A DNA stretch of 9,920 bases, taken from the NCBI GenBank assembly GCA_014381035.1, contig JACMIS010000907.1:1-9920 (forward strand), given 5' to 3'. Origin of the DNA: Armatimonadota bacterium (lineage in GTDB: Bacteria > Armatimonadota > Armatimonadia > Armatimonadales > Armatimonadaceae). Made by a program: the position numbers and the translations under genes. Positions 1-6,930 of this stretch are shown in pieces. Each line of letters starts with the position of its first letter. Position 1 is the stretch's first letter. The notes beneath the pieces are model-generated. The model was not told the DNA's origin. It saw only the letters and a program-made list of their open reading frames with translations, and searched no databases.

Positions 1-555
1 AAGGATATTGCGTTGGACGATCTGCGTCGCCATATCGGCATCGTTTTGCAGGAGCCGTTCCTGTTTAACGGAACGATTGCCGAAAACATCGCCTACGGAA
101 AGCCCGGCGCGTCGTTCGAGGAAGTAGTCGCTGCCGCGAAAGGTGCGTGCGCCCACGATTTCATCGTCGCGAAGCCTGACGGCTATGATACGTCGGTCGG
201 TGAGAAGGGCGGCAAACTCTCCGGCGGCGAGCGTCAGCGCGTCTCGATTGCCCGCGCCATTTTGCACAACCCGCGCATCCTGATCCTGGACGAGGCGACT
301 TCGTCGGTGGACGTGGAAACCGAGAAGAATATCCAGAAAGCGATTGGCAATCTGGTCCAGGGTCGCACCACATTCGCGATTGCGCACCGCCTCTCGACGT
401 TGCGCAACGCCGACCGGTTGGTCGTGTTGGACAAAGGCAAGATCGCCGAAGTCGGCACGCACGCCGAACTGATGGCGAAAAAGGGCGAGTTTTACAAACT
501 GGTCGAAACGCAATCGCAAACCTCGAAAGCTATCGCCGACACGGTCGCGTTGTAG
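1..555 (+). CDS. ABC exporter (MsbA/multidrug type), C-terminal part of the ATPase domain, 5' truncated
   Basis: Reading frame 1 is open from the first base to TAG at 553-555, so the true start lies upstream of the window; the TTG at 13 is only an internal codon. What remains is the nucleotide-binding domain after Walker A. It shows a Q-loop (VLQEPFLF), the ABC signature LSGGERQR (217 onward), Walker B ILILDE with the catalytic Glu (277-294), the D-loop SSVD and the switch His in IAHRLST (385-387). The Q-loop followed by NGTIAENIAYG, and the EVGTHAELMA tail, are typical of half-size exporters with a fused membrane domain (MsbA/LmrA/BmrA class), which use ATP hydrolysis to export lipids, drugs or peptides. 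The substrate cannot be told because the membrane domain is outside the window. About 30 residues follow the last conserved motif, a normal C-terminus. Confidence 0.93.
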   Translation, partial: KDIALDDLRRHIGIVLQEPFLFNGTIAENIAYGKPGASFEEVVAAAKGACAHDFIVAKPDGYDTSVGEKGGKLSGGERQRVSIARAILHNPRILILDEATSSVDVETEKNIQKAIGNLVQGRTTFAIAHRLSTLRNADRLVVLDKGKIAEVGTHAELMAKKGEFYKLVETQSQTSKAIADTVAL

Positions 556-705
556 ACAGCATTCAGGACAGATCCGCGCCGAACGTGATTCTGTTATTGT
601 TCGGGTTGTTTGTAGAGGATTTCGTTTAAGAAGCGGCACTAACTTCGCGGAGAAGATTGCGGAACGACAAACCATAGAAACAGACGGCGACTGAAATAGT
701 GACAC

Positions 706-744
706 GAACGCCCCTCACCGGAATTTCTCCGGTGAGGGGCGTTC
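706..744. terminator. Strong hairpin, probable bidirectional terminator
   Basis: Bases 706-722 and 728-744 are a perfect 17-bp inverted repeat (core CGCCCCTCACCGGA) around a 5-base loop. It lies between two convergent genes, the ABC exporter on plus and the small lipoprotein on minus, which is where a shared terminator is expected. There is only a weak T-rich stretch after it on the plus strand (TTGATTTAT) and none on the minus strand. The hairpin is seen directly; its terminator role is inferred. Confidence 0.75.
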
Positions 745-801
745 TTGATTTATCGCAGGCACAGAAGGTGCGAACTGACTTGCCTTCCGTGTCCTTCTGT
801 C

Positions 802-1053
802 CTAAGGGCTTTTCGGGGCTGACTTCGCCATAGCCGCCGCCCGCTTTTTGGCGTCGGCTTCCGCGCCCTGCGCGTTTTGCGCGGCGATTTCCCGCGCCCG
901 TTCGGGCATGAGCGTAGTACTGGCGGTCGCAGGGCGATTTCCGGTTGCCGCCGTTCCTGCTGTGTCGGCACTTTTGTTACACCCGGCAAGTATGGTCAGC
1001 GTACAGACGATGACCATACAAACACCGGTTCGGATTCGATAGGTGTGTGTCAT
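802..1053 (-). CDS. Small predicted lipoprotein (83 aa)
   Basis: The protein begins MTHTYRIRT and has a hydrophobic stretch (about residues 10-21) ending in the lipobox L-A-G-C (residues 22-25). It should therefore be exported, lipidated on Cys25 and anchored in a membrane. The mature part is short, polar and rich in Ala, Thr and Lys, with low complexity and no recognisable domain; the tail (EARAADAKKRAAAM-like composition) is probably helical. I chose ATG 1051-1053 rather than the longer upstream reading because it gives a proper signal peptide and has an AGGAG ribosome site 5 bases ahead. That site overlaps the end of the preceding pseudopilin gene; only 13 bases separate the two, so they are probably one operon. 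Function is unknown; the context suggests a helper of the pseudopilin or a surface lipoprotein. Confidence 0.72.
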   Translation of the reverse strand: MTHTYRIRTGVCMVIVCTLTILAGCNKSADTAGTAATGNRPATASTTLMPERAREIAAQNAQGAEADAKKRAAAMAKSAPKSP

Positions 1054-1066
1054 TATGGCTCCTGAC

Positions 1067-1921
1067 TTAGTACGGGGCACCGCCCAGGCTCTCGTGGGGT
1101 CCTTTGATGTAGATATTCCTGAACCAGTCCATCTGCCCCCGAACGACGGCTTTGACGTGACCGTCAACAAACACGGCGTTGCAGGTTTTTGCGTGGCGGA
1201 AGCGCGGCATATTGCCCGGGCTGGCTCCCCATCCGCCGAAGGCGGCGTTGCTACCCGCGTCCACGTCTGTCAGATACTCACGGTGGGTTGCCGCCAACGT
1301 AGGCTGACCGTTTACCATGCCCAATCCGTCGGTCCAGTTCCATTGCGACGGGTCGAAATGCGGTTGGGCGTAACTCGTCCCGTCGGGCGCGACATATGCT
1401 TCGCCCTTTTCCAGGATCATGATCTTCTCGGCGGGGCTGTCAATCTCCGGCAGTCCGACGGTGATCAGTTTGAAACCCGGTTGTGTGGAAGCCCATGTCC
1501 CGTCACCGTTCCGAGACAGTGTCCAGTTGATCCCGTACTCCGCAGGCTGGAGCGACGGGAACGAGGGACAGCTCCACACGCCGCCGGTGCCATAATAATA
1601 GGTCGTTCCGCCGACAGTGTTCCCCTGCCCGTTTTTGACATAAGGGTAGATCGCCGAATTCCAAATGATCGGCTGACCGGCGGGATCATACCACTGGAGC
1701 ATCGGGAACTGTTCGTCGAAGTCCTGAACGTACATCAACATCGCGGTTCCCATCTGCTTTTCGTTCGACAGGCAGGAGGTCTGCCGCGCTTTCTCGCGGG
1801 CTTGTGCGAAAACAGGAAACAGTATCGCAGCGAGGATTGCGATGATGGCAATGACCACGAGCAGTTCGATCAGAGTGAATGCGCTTGAGGCGCGACGGGT
1901 GTCGGTATTTAACGAGTACAT
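1067..1921 (-). CDS. Type II secretion/type IV pilin-like protein with H-X9-DG C-terminal motif (DUF1559-like)
   Basis: The 284-aa protein has a short basic leader (residues 1-14), then FTLIELLVV beginning at Phe15 with Glu19 at position +5, and a continuous hydrophobic helix to about residue 38. This is a class III prepilin signal, cut by a prepilin peptidase and N-methylated. The residue before the cut is Ala14 instead of the usual Gly. After the helix comes [24 protein letters not shown], the region that in DUF1559-type proteins follows the pilin helix. Near the end His243, nine residues, then Asp253-Gly254 ([14 protein letters not shown]) form the prepilin-processing-associated H-X9-DG motif. 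The ATG at 1919-1921 has an AGGAG site 8 bases upstream. Such proteins are numerous in Armatimonadota and Planctomycetes and are thought to be surface or secretion pseudopilins; the individual role is unknown. It is followed by a lipoprotein gene and preceded, 193 bases away on the same strand, by a LacI-type regulator. Confidence 0.92.
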   Translation of the reverse strand: MYSLNTDTRRASSAFTLIELLVVIAIIAILAAILFPVFAQAREKARQTSCLSNEKQMGTAMLMYVQDFDEQFPMLQWYDPAGQPIIWNSAIYPYVKNGQGNTVGGTTYYYGTGGVWSCPSFPSLQPAEYGINWTLSRNGDGTWASTQPGFKLITVGLPEIDSPAEKIMILEKGEAYVAPDGTSYAQPHFDPSQWNWTDGLGMVNGQPTLAATHREYLTDVDAGSNAAFGGWGASPGNMPRFRHAKTCNAVFVDGHVKAVVRGQMDWFRNIYIKGPHESLGGAPY

Positions 1922-2003
1922 AGATTACGCTCCTTATGTGAGAGTGCGAGCCGACCGGAATCCGGCGGGCGATGCGGTGCGACGTTCCGACATGCTGACA
2001 AAG

Positions 2004-2019
2004 GGTACGGCTTCGTACC
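2004..2019 (-). other. Short hairpin in the leader ahead of the pseudopilin gene
   Basis: GGTACG and CGTACC (2004-2009 and 2014-2019) form a 6-bp stem with a 4-base loop in the 193-base gap between the lacI-type gene and the pseudopilin. It could be a weak terminator of the regulator gene or part of a 5' leader. No T tract follows, and I recognise no riboswitch class in the gap. Low confidence. Confidence 0.3.
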
Positions 2020-2114
2020 GACAGGTCGGTTTCCTGAGTAAAAATGTTCGCGGCGTCCTCACCGCTGTCTGGTCTGCGAACAATAGGAATGTGATCCGCT
2101 GACAAACATACCAT

Positions 2115-3146
2115 CTATTGAATATCGTTCGGCACGGGTCCCGTGGAGCCGCGAATAACGAGTTCCGGTTGCGCGACCCATTTTTCGGGCGGGCGGGATG
2201 TTTCCTCAATCCGTGAAATCAGCATTTGCGTCGCGTGTTCTCCGATTTCGGACAACGGTTGGCGCACGGTCGTCAGTTGCGGCGTAACCAACGTCGCCGG
2301 CGGAATGTCGTCAAACCCCGTCACGGACAACTGTTCCGGAACGGCAATCCCCATTTCCTGCGCGACTTGCAGGATGCCGACGGCGATATTGTCACTTCCG
2401 GTCACAATCGCGGTAGGGCGTCGTGGCAGTTGTAGCAACGCCCGAACCTGCGGCTTGCACTCCTCCACCATGTACCAGCTATCAATGTCGTATCCCGGCG
2501 GGACCGGAAGATTCGCGCTCAACATGGCATCATAGAAACCCTGTCGCCGGTCGGCGACGCTCGGTTGCCCGACATCCCCGCCGATATGCGCGATCCGCGT
2601 GTGCCCGAGTGCGATAACGTGTTCAGTGGCGATTCTCAGTCCGGCGCGGTTGTCCACATCTGCATACGCCACCCCTTCCGGAACATACCGGGACGAAATA
2701 ACGACCTGCGGTATCCCGTAGGACGCCACCCCGCCAACAATGTCCGAGTCAAGCGTCGGCGCGAGAACGATATAGCCGTCCACGCGGCGGTCACGTAATG
2801 CCGCTGCGGACGCCTCCGCACTCTTCCAGCGCGAGGTCCAGAAAACAACGTTGTAGCCCTGATCTGCGGCGGCAGCGAAAATGCCTTTCACGATCTGCGC
2901 GGCATACGGGTTGGTGATGATTTCGGGCTCGATGACCCCGAAAAGTATCCCGATCATGTGCAGGCGCTGTCCCTGCAAGCCCCTCGCCATGGCGTTGGGG
3001 TAGTAATTGAGCCGCTTGACCGCTTCCAAAACCCGTGCTCGCGTCCGGGCATGTACCGGGCGGGATGTATTATTCAACACGTTCGATACGGTCGCCGAGG
3101 ATACGCCACAGTCTCTCGCAACGTCGCGTAATGTGGAAATCGGCAT
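2115..3146 (-). CDS. LacI/GalR-family transcriptional regulator (343 aa)
   Basis: An N-terminal LacI helix-turn-helix spans about residues 4-50 (TLRDVARDCGVSSATVSNVLNN), followed by the hinge helix YYPNAMARGL (48-57) that inserts into the operator minor groove. Residues 63-335 form a periplasmic-binding-protein-like sensor domain with usual family signatures: VDNRAG (165-169), GHTRIAHIGG (181-190), DRRQGF (199-204), TGSDNIAVG (249-257) and VTGFDDIPPA (275-284). The length is typical and nothing is missing. The family usually binds sugars or related small molecules and represses transport or catabolic genes; the ligand here cannot be predicted. The ATG at 3144-3146 lacks a visible Shine-Dalgarno site and lies only a few bases from the predicted transcript start, so the mRNA may be nearly leaderless. 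CG-centred TTTAAACG-type sites overlap its promoter, implying autoregulation. The pseudopilin gene downstream may be co-transcribed. Confidence 0.94.
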   Translation of the reverse strand: MPISTLRDVARDCGVSSATVSNVLNNTSRPVHARTRARVLEAVKRLNYYPNAMARGLQGQRLHMIGILFGVIEPEIITNPYAAQIVKGIFAAAADQGYNVVFWTSRWKSAEASAAALRDRRVDGYIVLAPTLDSDIVGGVASYGIPQVVISSRYVPEGVAYADVDNRAGLRIATEHVIALGHTRIAHIGGDVGQPSVADRRQGFYDAMLSANLPVPPGYDIDSWYMVEECKPQVRALLQLPRRPTAIVTGSDNIAVGILQVAQEMGIAVPEQLSVTGFDDIPPATLVTPQLTTVRQPLSEIGEHATQMLISRIEETSRPPEKWVAQPELVIRGSTGPVPNDIQ

Positions 3147-3156
3147 GCGATACTAT

Positions 3157-3185
3157 AACATAAAGCGTTTAAATCCGCCATACAA
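3157..3185 (-). promoter_or_regulatory. Candidate promoter of the lacI-type gene
   Basis: Read on the minus strand, TTGTAT (3180-3185) and TATGTT (3157-3162) are separated by 17 bases, and an A-rich tract (3204-3217) lies upstream like an UP element. Transcription would start about 4 bases before the ATG. A second possible -10, TATAGT at 3152-3157, would put the start on the ATG itself. Predicted from pattern only. Confidence 0.45.
3161..3171. promoter_or_regulatory. Second, imperfect LacI-type operator (TAAA-GCG-TTTA)
   Basis: TAAAGCGTTTA is an inverted repeat inside the spacer between the predicted -10 and -35 boxes. It shares the half-site CGTTTAAA with the palindrome at 3191-3202, and the two copies lie exactly 30 bases apart, close to three helical turns, so bound dimers would sit on the same face. 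A repressor here should block polymerase. Confidence 0.45.
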
Positions 3186-3190
3186 AAACA

Positions 3191-3202
3191 TTAAACGTTT
3201 AA
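3191..3202. promoter_or_regulatory. Palindromic LacI-type operator TTAAACGTTTAA
   Basis: This is a perfect 12-bp palindrome with a central CG, the hallmark of LacI/GalR operators, immediately upstream of the predicted -35 box of the regulator gene. The position suggests autoregulation. I did not see another full copy in the window. Confidence 0.6.
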
Positions 3203-3300
3203 ACTTTTTATTTTTTGTAACGGGTTGTCTCGAAGGACACGGGCGACGCTGAAATATCGCCCGCGCCTTCTCCCCCGCAGTAGCGACAAACACGAGTCAT

Positions 3301-3326
3301 CTGCCTGTATTTTTGTGGGCAGGCAG
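3301..3326 (-). terminator. Weak hairpin after the peptidoglycan hydrolase gene
   Basis: CTGCCTG (3301-3307) and CAGGCAG (3320-3326) form a 7-bp stem with a 12-base loop, starting 7 bases after the hydrolase stop codon on the minus strand. No T tract follows. A second stem, CGGGCGA/TCGCCCG at 3240-3246 and 3257-3263, lies further on. Either could end the hydrolase transcript before the regulator promoter; both are modest. Confidence 0.35.
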
Positions 3327-3333
3327 AATAGAT

Positions 3334-4452
3334 CTACACCTGTGTCAACAACGCATCCGCCAGGGCATCCGCGATCTTCTGTCGGTTCACCGCCGTCGCA
3401 GCGACACTTAGACGAAACAGTTGCTCCACAGCCGATGTGTCCATGAACTCGATTTCAACAAGACAGGCACGGCAGGGATGGGATGCCACCGTATTGCCCA
3501 ACGCCACATCGTTCAGTACACCCAATCGCTGCTCCTTCACCCCACGGTTATAGCTGGGCAAACCTGGCGTTGTCGGGTCTATTTGATGCAACGCGCCTAA
3601 AACCGCCGTTTGAACCGCCTGGGCAAAAGTGCGATCCTGCCCGATGTTTACGTTGATCGGGTGGATCAACGTTTCAAGCCCGCGCACCTGTGCATTGAAA
3701 CCATTGAAATGAATGCTCAGGAAAAGTTTTGCCGCTCTACTTCTCGCGACATTGGCGCGTGCTGTCAACCCTTTATTGATGTCGGTTTCTCGCGTCAAAA
3801 CCACCTCGACATTCTTTCCGAGCGAAAGTGCCTTTGCCAGGACGGCGACTCGTGTCCGTTTCGCCACATCCAGAGTCCAATTCTTTTCCAACTCTCCGGA
3901 CGGAGAGCGGGCGTTATTCGCACTGCTTCCATCAACCGCAACGGTTCCGCCATGCCCCGGATCAATCACGATAACGGTCGGCGTTCCCGCGACCGGAGGC
4001 ACCGGAGGAGGTACCGGAATGTTGGGTGCCTGAGCGAGTCGCTGGGTCGCCTCGGGAATCAACGCGATGACCTGGTCGGCGTATCCGACTGCCGGGGTGT
4101 AGATGTCCCCAATGAAACGAATGAAAGCCTCCGGGTCATGGGCGTGGTCCTCCCAGCCATCATAGGGAGAACGCGAAAGAAATTTCCAGTACCCCACGAT
4201 AAAGGCATTACTGCTGGAAAATTTGCAGTAAAAGTCAATCCCATCGTGAGCGTTGTGCTCAATGGGGGTGGCAAAACCGACCATCTCCGAACGCCACTTC
4301 AGGCCGCCGAAGTTCAGATGCATCGTCGCAAGACCGGAGGTCCCCCGCCCGGATTCGAGAATCCATTGTGCGAGTGTCACCGGCTTCAGTGCGGGAAACA
4401 TGATGCTTCCGGCTTTATACCGAGCCACAAGTTCGTCAAACACCACTGACAT
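3334..4452 (-). CDS. Two-domain peptidoglycan hydrolase: N-acetylglucosaminidase (GH73-like) plus N-acetylmuramoyl-L-alanine amidase (Amidase_3)
   Basis: The 372-aa protein joins two wall-cutting domains. Residues about 5-135 resemble bacterial glucosaminidases: LAQWILESGRGTSGLA carries the likely catalytic Glu33, followed by HLNFGGLKWR, matching the HNLFGIKG-type motif. A proline-rich linker (about 142-156) leads to an Amidase_3 domain (158-370) with all expected zinc and catalytic residues: His167 in DPGHGG, Glu189 in ELEKNW, His248 in LSIHFNG and Glu333 in CLVEIEFMD. Together they would cut the glycan strand and the bond between muramic acid and the stem peptide. There is no signal peptide or membrane segment, which is unusual for a wall enzyme and recalls endolysins or leaderless secreted autolysins. 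The start ATG has a strong AGGAGAAGG site just upstream. No holin or phage gene is nearby. It is divergent from thrS. Confidence 0.9.
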   Translation of the reverse strand: MSVVFDELVARYKAGSIMFPALKPVTLAQWILESGRGTSGLATMHLNFGGLKWRSEMVGFATPIEHNAHDGIDFYCKFSSSNAFIVGYWKFLSRSPYDGWEDHAHDPEAFIRFIGDIYTPAVGYADQVIALIPEATQRLAQAPNIPVPPPVPPVAGTPTVIVIDPGHGGTVAVDGSSANNARSPSGELEKNWTLDVAKRTRVAVLAKALSLGKNVEVVLTRETDINKGLTARANVARSRAAKLFLSIHFNGFNAQVRGLETLIHPINVNIGQDRTFAQAVQTAVLGALHQIDPTTPGLPSYNRGVKEQRLGVLNDVALGNTVASHPCRACLVEIEFMDTSAVEQLFRLSVAATAVNRQKIADALADALLTQV

Positions 4453-4660
4453 ATTTCCTTCTCCTCATAGCGCCGGAATCATCGGTCCCCAACCATCGTC
4501 CGGCATCAGAATGGTTGTTACTAAACATCGAATCGGTACCACGTCGTCGTGACACGAAATAGTTCTGTAAAGCAGGGTTTCTTACCTACTTCTGAGCGGG
4601 AAATCATGGGACAGTTTTTGGTTGCCCCCATCTGCTTGCGTCAGAGTAAGAGAATCCTCC

Positions 4661-4677
4661 TGTAGATGATTTCTACA
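4661..4677. promoter_or_regulatory. Inverted repeat TGTAGA-N5-TCTACA upstream of thrS
   Basis: A perfect 6-bp inverted repeat with a 5-base centre ends 19 bases before the thrS -10 box, so it covers the -35 region. It could be a protein-binding site or chance. No T-box (AGGGTGGNACCGCG) or other tRNA-sensing leader is visible before thrS. Confidence 0.3.
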
Positions 4678-4696
4678 CAAACCGCCTCCCTCACGC

Positions 4697-4702
4697 TATA
4701 CT
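4697..4702 (+). promoter_or_regulatory. Candidate -10 box of thrS (TATACT)
   Basis: TATACT matches the sigma-70 -10 consensus at five of six positions and would place the transcript start near 4709, giving a leader of about 27 bases with GGGAG at 4721-4725. The -35 region is poor, so the promoter may be activator-dependent or simply diverged. Confidence 0.45.
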
Positions 4703-4735
4703 GAAGTTATCCTGTTGTGTGGGAGTATTTTACTT

Positions 4736-6526
4736 ATGTCTGATCAGTTAGAGGACGAACTATCCGCCCCGTCCGATTTTGTTTCCCGGATGCGGCACAC
4801 CACCGCGCATGTCCTCGCGCAAGCCGTGCAAGAGATGTTTCCCGATACCCAGTTCGGGATCGGTCCCGTGATTGAAAACGGCTTTTACTACGATTTCAAA
4901 TTTGCCAAGCCCCTGACCGCCGATGATCTGCCCGCACTGGAAGAGCGTATGGCGCGTATCGTCAAAGAGAACCTTCCGTTGACGAAAACGGTCATGTCGC
5001 GTGCCGAAGCCCGTGCGCATTTCGAGGCGACGAGCCAGCCGTTCAAAGTCGCGCTGATTGACGACCTGCCGGACGAATCGGAAATATCGTTCTATACGCA
5101 GGGCGACTTTACCGACCTGTGCAAGGGACCGCACATCGAAAGTACCGGGCGCATCGGCGCGTTCAAATTGATGAGCATCGCCGGGGCGTACTGGCGCGGT
5201 TCGGAAAAGAACCCGCAACTGACGCGCATCTACGGCGTCGCGTTCAACAAGAAATCGCAGTTGGCGGAGCATCTGGAACGGTTGGAGGAAGCGAAAAAGC
5301 GCGACCATAAAGTGCTCGGCAAGCAACTCGGCATCTTCGCCACGTCGAATGTTATCGGTCCGGGTCTGCCGCTCTGGCTCCCGAACGGTTCCGCGATCCG
5401 GCGAACGTTGGAGCGATTCATCCAGGATATGGAGTTGCTCCATGGCTACGAGCATGTGTACACGCCGGTTTTAGCGCATAAGCAGTTGTACGAGATTTCC
5501 GGGCACTGGGAACATTATAAAGACGGCATGTTCCCGGTGATGAAGATCGACAACGAGGAGTTCGTCCTGCGCCCGATGAACTGCCCGCACCATATCCAGA
5601 TCTTCAAGAACGAAATGCGTTCGTACCGCGAACTGCCGGTGCGTTACGCCGAGCTGGGCACGATGTTCCGCTGGGAAAAGGCGGGTGAACTCGCCGGTCT
5701 GAGCCGCGTCCGCGCCATGACCCTTTCCGACGCGCATATCTTCTGCCGCGAGGATCAGGTCAAGGACGAGATCAAGAAAAGCGTACTGATGATCGAGGAC
5801 GCGTACCGGCGACTCGGTGTCACGGAATACCGCTATCGTCTGTCGCTCCACGACCCGAAGAACACGGAAAAGTACGTGGACAACCCCGCGCTGTGGGAAC
5901 AGGCGGAAAACGAGCTGCGCGAAGTGTTCGCGGAACTGGATATGCCGTACTACGAGGGTGTCGGCGAGGCGGCGTTCTACGGACCGAAGGTGGATATCCA
6001 GTTGCGCAACGTTCTCGGGCGCGAGGAGACGGTTTCCACGGTGCAGGTGGACCGCCATCTACCGAACCAGTTCGCCCTGGAATATATCGGCGAGGACTCG
6101 AAAGGGCACCGCCCGGTGATGATCCATCGCGGCTATCTGTCCACGATGGAGCGCATGATCGCGTTCCTGATCGAGCACTACGCCGGGGCGTTCCCGACGT
6201 GGCTCGCGCCGGAGCAAGTGCGTCTGCTCCCGATTGCGGACCGTCACATCGAATGGTGCGAGGGCTTCAAGAAGCGACTGGTCGAAGCCGGAGTCCGCGC
6301 AACCGTGGATACCCGGTCGGAGAAAACGGGCAAAAAGATCGCCGAGGCGCAGGTCGCCAAGGTGCCCTATATGCTCGTGATCGGCGACCGAGACATCGAA
6401 AACGGCACCGTCGCAGTCCGTCAGCGCGAGCGCGGCGACCTGGGTCCAAAGCCGTTAGATGCGTTTGTGTCCGACCTGTTGGCAGAGATCACGGCACGCG
6501 ACATTCATTTCTCACCAAATGCGTAA
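4736..6526 (+). CDS. thrS: Threonyl-tRNA synthetase lacking the TGS domain (596 aa)
   Basis: This cytoplasmic class II synthetase charges tRNA-Thr with threonine. The editing domain (about residues 14-190) has HTTAH (His21, His25) and DLCKGPH (Cys129, His133), the residues that clear mis-charged serine. The catalytic core has motif 1 (about 218-244), motif 2 around FRWEKAGELAGLSRVR (Arg312), zinc ligands Cys283, His334 and His464, and motif 3 with Arg473. The anticodon-binding domain fills about 492-590. Relative to the E. coli enzyme these sites are shifted by about 50 residues because the N-terminal TGS domain is absent; only about 13 residues precede the editing domain. A stop at 4667-4669 in the same frame rules out a simple upstream extension. 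I chose ATG 4736 (GGGAG 10 bases upstream) over TTG 4715, which would overlap that ribosome site. Confidence 0.97.
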   Translation: MSDQLEDELSAPSDFVSRMRHTTAHVLAQAVQEMFPDTQFGIGPVIENGFYYDFKFAKPLTADDLPALEERMARIVKENLPLTKTVMSRAEARAHFEATSQPFKVALIDDLPDESEISFYTQGDFTDLCKGPHIESTGRIGAFKLMSIAGAYWRGSEKNPQLTRIYGVAFNKKSQLAEHLERLEEAKKRDHKVLGKQLGIFATSNVIGPGLPLWLPNGSAIRRTLERFIQDMELLHGYEHVYTPVLAHKQLYEISGHWEHYKDGMFPVMKIDNEEFVLRPMNCPHHIQIFKNEMRSYRELPVRYAELGTMFRWEKAGELAGLSRVRAMTLSDAHIFCREDQVKDEIKKSVLMIEDAYRRLGVTEYRYRLSLHDPKNTEKYVDNPALWEQAENELREVFAELDMPYYEGVGEAAFYGPKVDIQLRNVLGREETVSTVQVDRHLPNQFALEYIGEDSKGHRPVMIHRGYLSTMERMIAFLIEHYAGAFPTWLAPEQVRLLPIADRHIEWCEGFKKRLVEAGVRATVDTRSEKTGKKIAEAQVAKVPYMLVIGDRDIENGTVAVRQRERGDLGPKPLDAFVSDLLAEITARDIHFSPNA

Positions 6527-6537
6527 ATGGTGCGGAA

Positions 6538-6575
6538 TATACTGCTTGCCAAAGATGTATTTGGCAAGCAGTATA
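6538..6575 (+). terminator. Strong hairpin after thrS
   Basis: Bases 6538-6553 and 6560-6575 are a perfect 16-bp inverted repeat (TATACTGCTTGCCAAA and its complement) with loop GATGTA, starting 11 bases after the thrS stop. No T tract follows; the downstream sequence is A-rich. The likely role is thrS transcript end or 3' protection. Confidence 0.7.
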
Positions 6576-6654
6576 ATCAAAGAAACACAGAGTGATAGAG
6601 TTAGCATGTACGATGGGATAACAAGGATAACAAAGCGGTCTGAGGAATTAAAGA

Positions 6655-6930
6655 TTGGAAACGTTACTTTTAAGCCGTGAGGAAATAGCGCGGCGAGCGA
6701 CAACGCTATACGAAGATTCAATCCGCTCTCAAGTCGAGACACCGGAAAACATCGGTAAAATGGTCGTCATTGATGCAGAAACGGGCAAATTTGCCGTGGA
6801 CGAACTCGGCTTTGATGCCGCGAATGGTCTACGCCGCGACAATCCGAACGCTCGTCTGTTTGCAATTCGCATCGGATATAACGTTGCCGCCTCTCTCGGC
6901 GGTATTATGGAGCGAACCACGAAGTCATGA
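6655..6930 (+). CDS. Conserved small protein of unknown function paired with an aspartic protease (91 aa)
   Basis: The start is TTG at 6655, supported by GAGGA 8 bases upstream; an in-frame stop at 6628-6630 limits longer readings. The protein reads METLLLSREEIARRATTLYE, then GKMVVIDAETGKFAVDELG (about 34-52), and NPNARLFAIRIGYNVAASLGG (63-83). From memory, proteins of this form (helical start, GK-VVID-ETG strand segment, PNA-LFAIRIGY tail) are common in cyanobacteria and other phyla directly before clan AA aspartic protease genes. The reading is cytoplasmic: no signal peptide or membrane segment. Its stop overlaps the next start by four bases (ATGA), implying translational coupling. The function is not known; it could be a substrate, partner or antitoxin-like control of the protease. 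It is the first gene of a five-member plus-strand run. Confidence 0.85.
   Translation: METLLLSREEIARRATTLYEDSIRSQVETPENIGKMVVIDAETGKFAVDELGFDAANGLRRDNPNARLFAIRIGYNVAASLGGIMERTTKS

Noticed and set aside
802..1170. Longer 122-codon version of the small lipoprotein
   Set aside because: The extra N-terminal part overlaps the pseudopilin gene and would bury the signal peptide; the inner ATG has an AGGAG site and gives a proper lipobox.
1043..1888. 281-codon open frame on the plus strand opposite the pseudopilin gene
   Set aside because: The minus-strand frame encodes a clear pseudopilin with motifs at both ends; the opposite frame has no recognisable features and is open because of GC-rich codon structure.
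1922..2114. c-di-GMP (GEMM) riboswitch before the pseudopilin
   Set aside because: The gap lacks the conserved GEMM core; only one short stem is evident.
3610..4449. 279-codon open frame opposite the peptidoglycan hydrolase
   Set aside because: The hydrolase on the minus strand shows all catalytic residues; the antisense frame is Arg/Cys-rich without a domain.
4553..4735. T-box riboswitch before thrS
   Set aside because: No T-box sequence, specifier loop or terminator stem is visible in the gap.
5893..6576. 227-codon frame overlapping the 3' half of thrS on the same strand
   Set aside because: It lies in another frame of a well-conserved synthetase, and its composition (Arg, Gly, Pro) is that of an out-of-frame reading.
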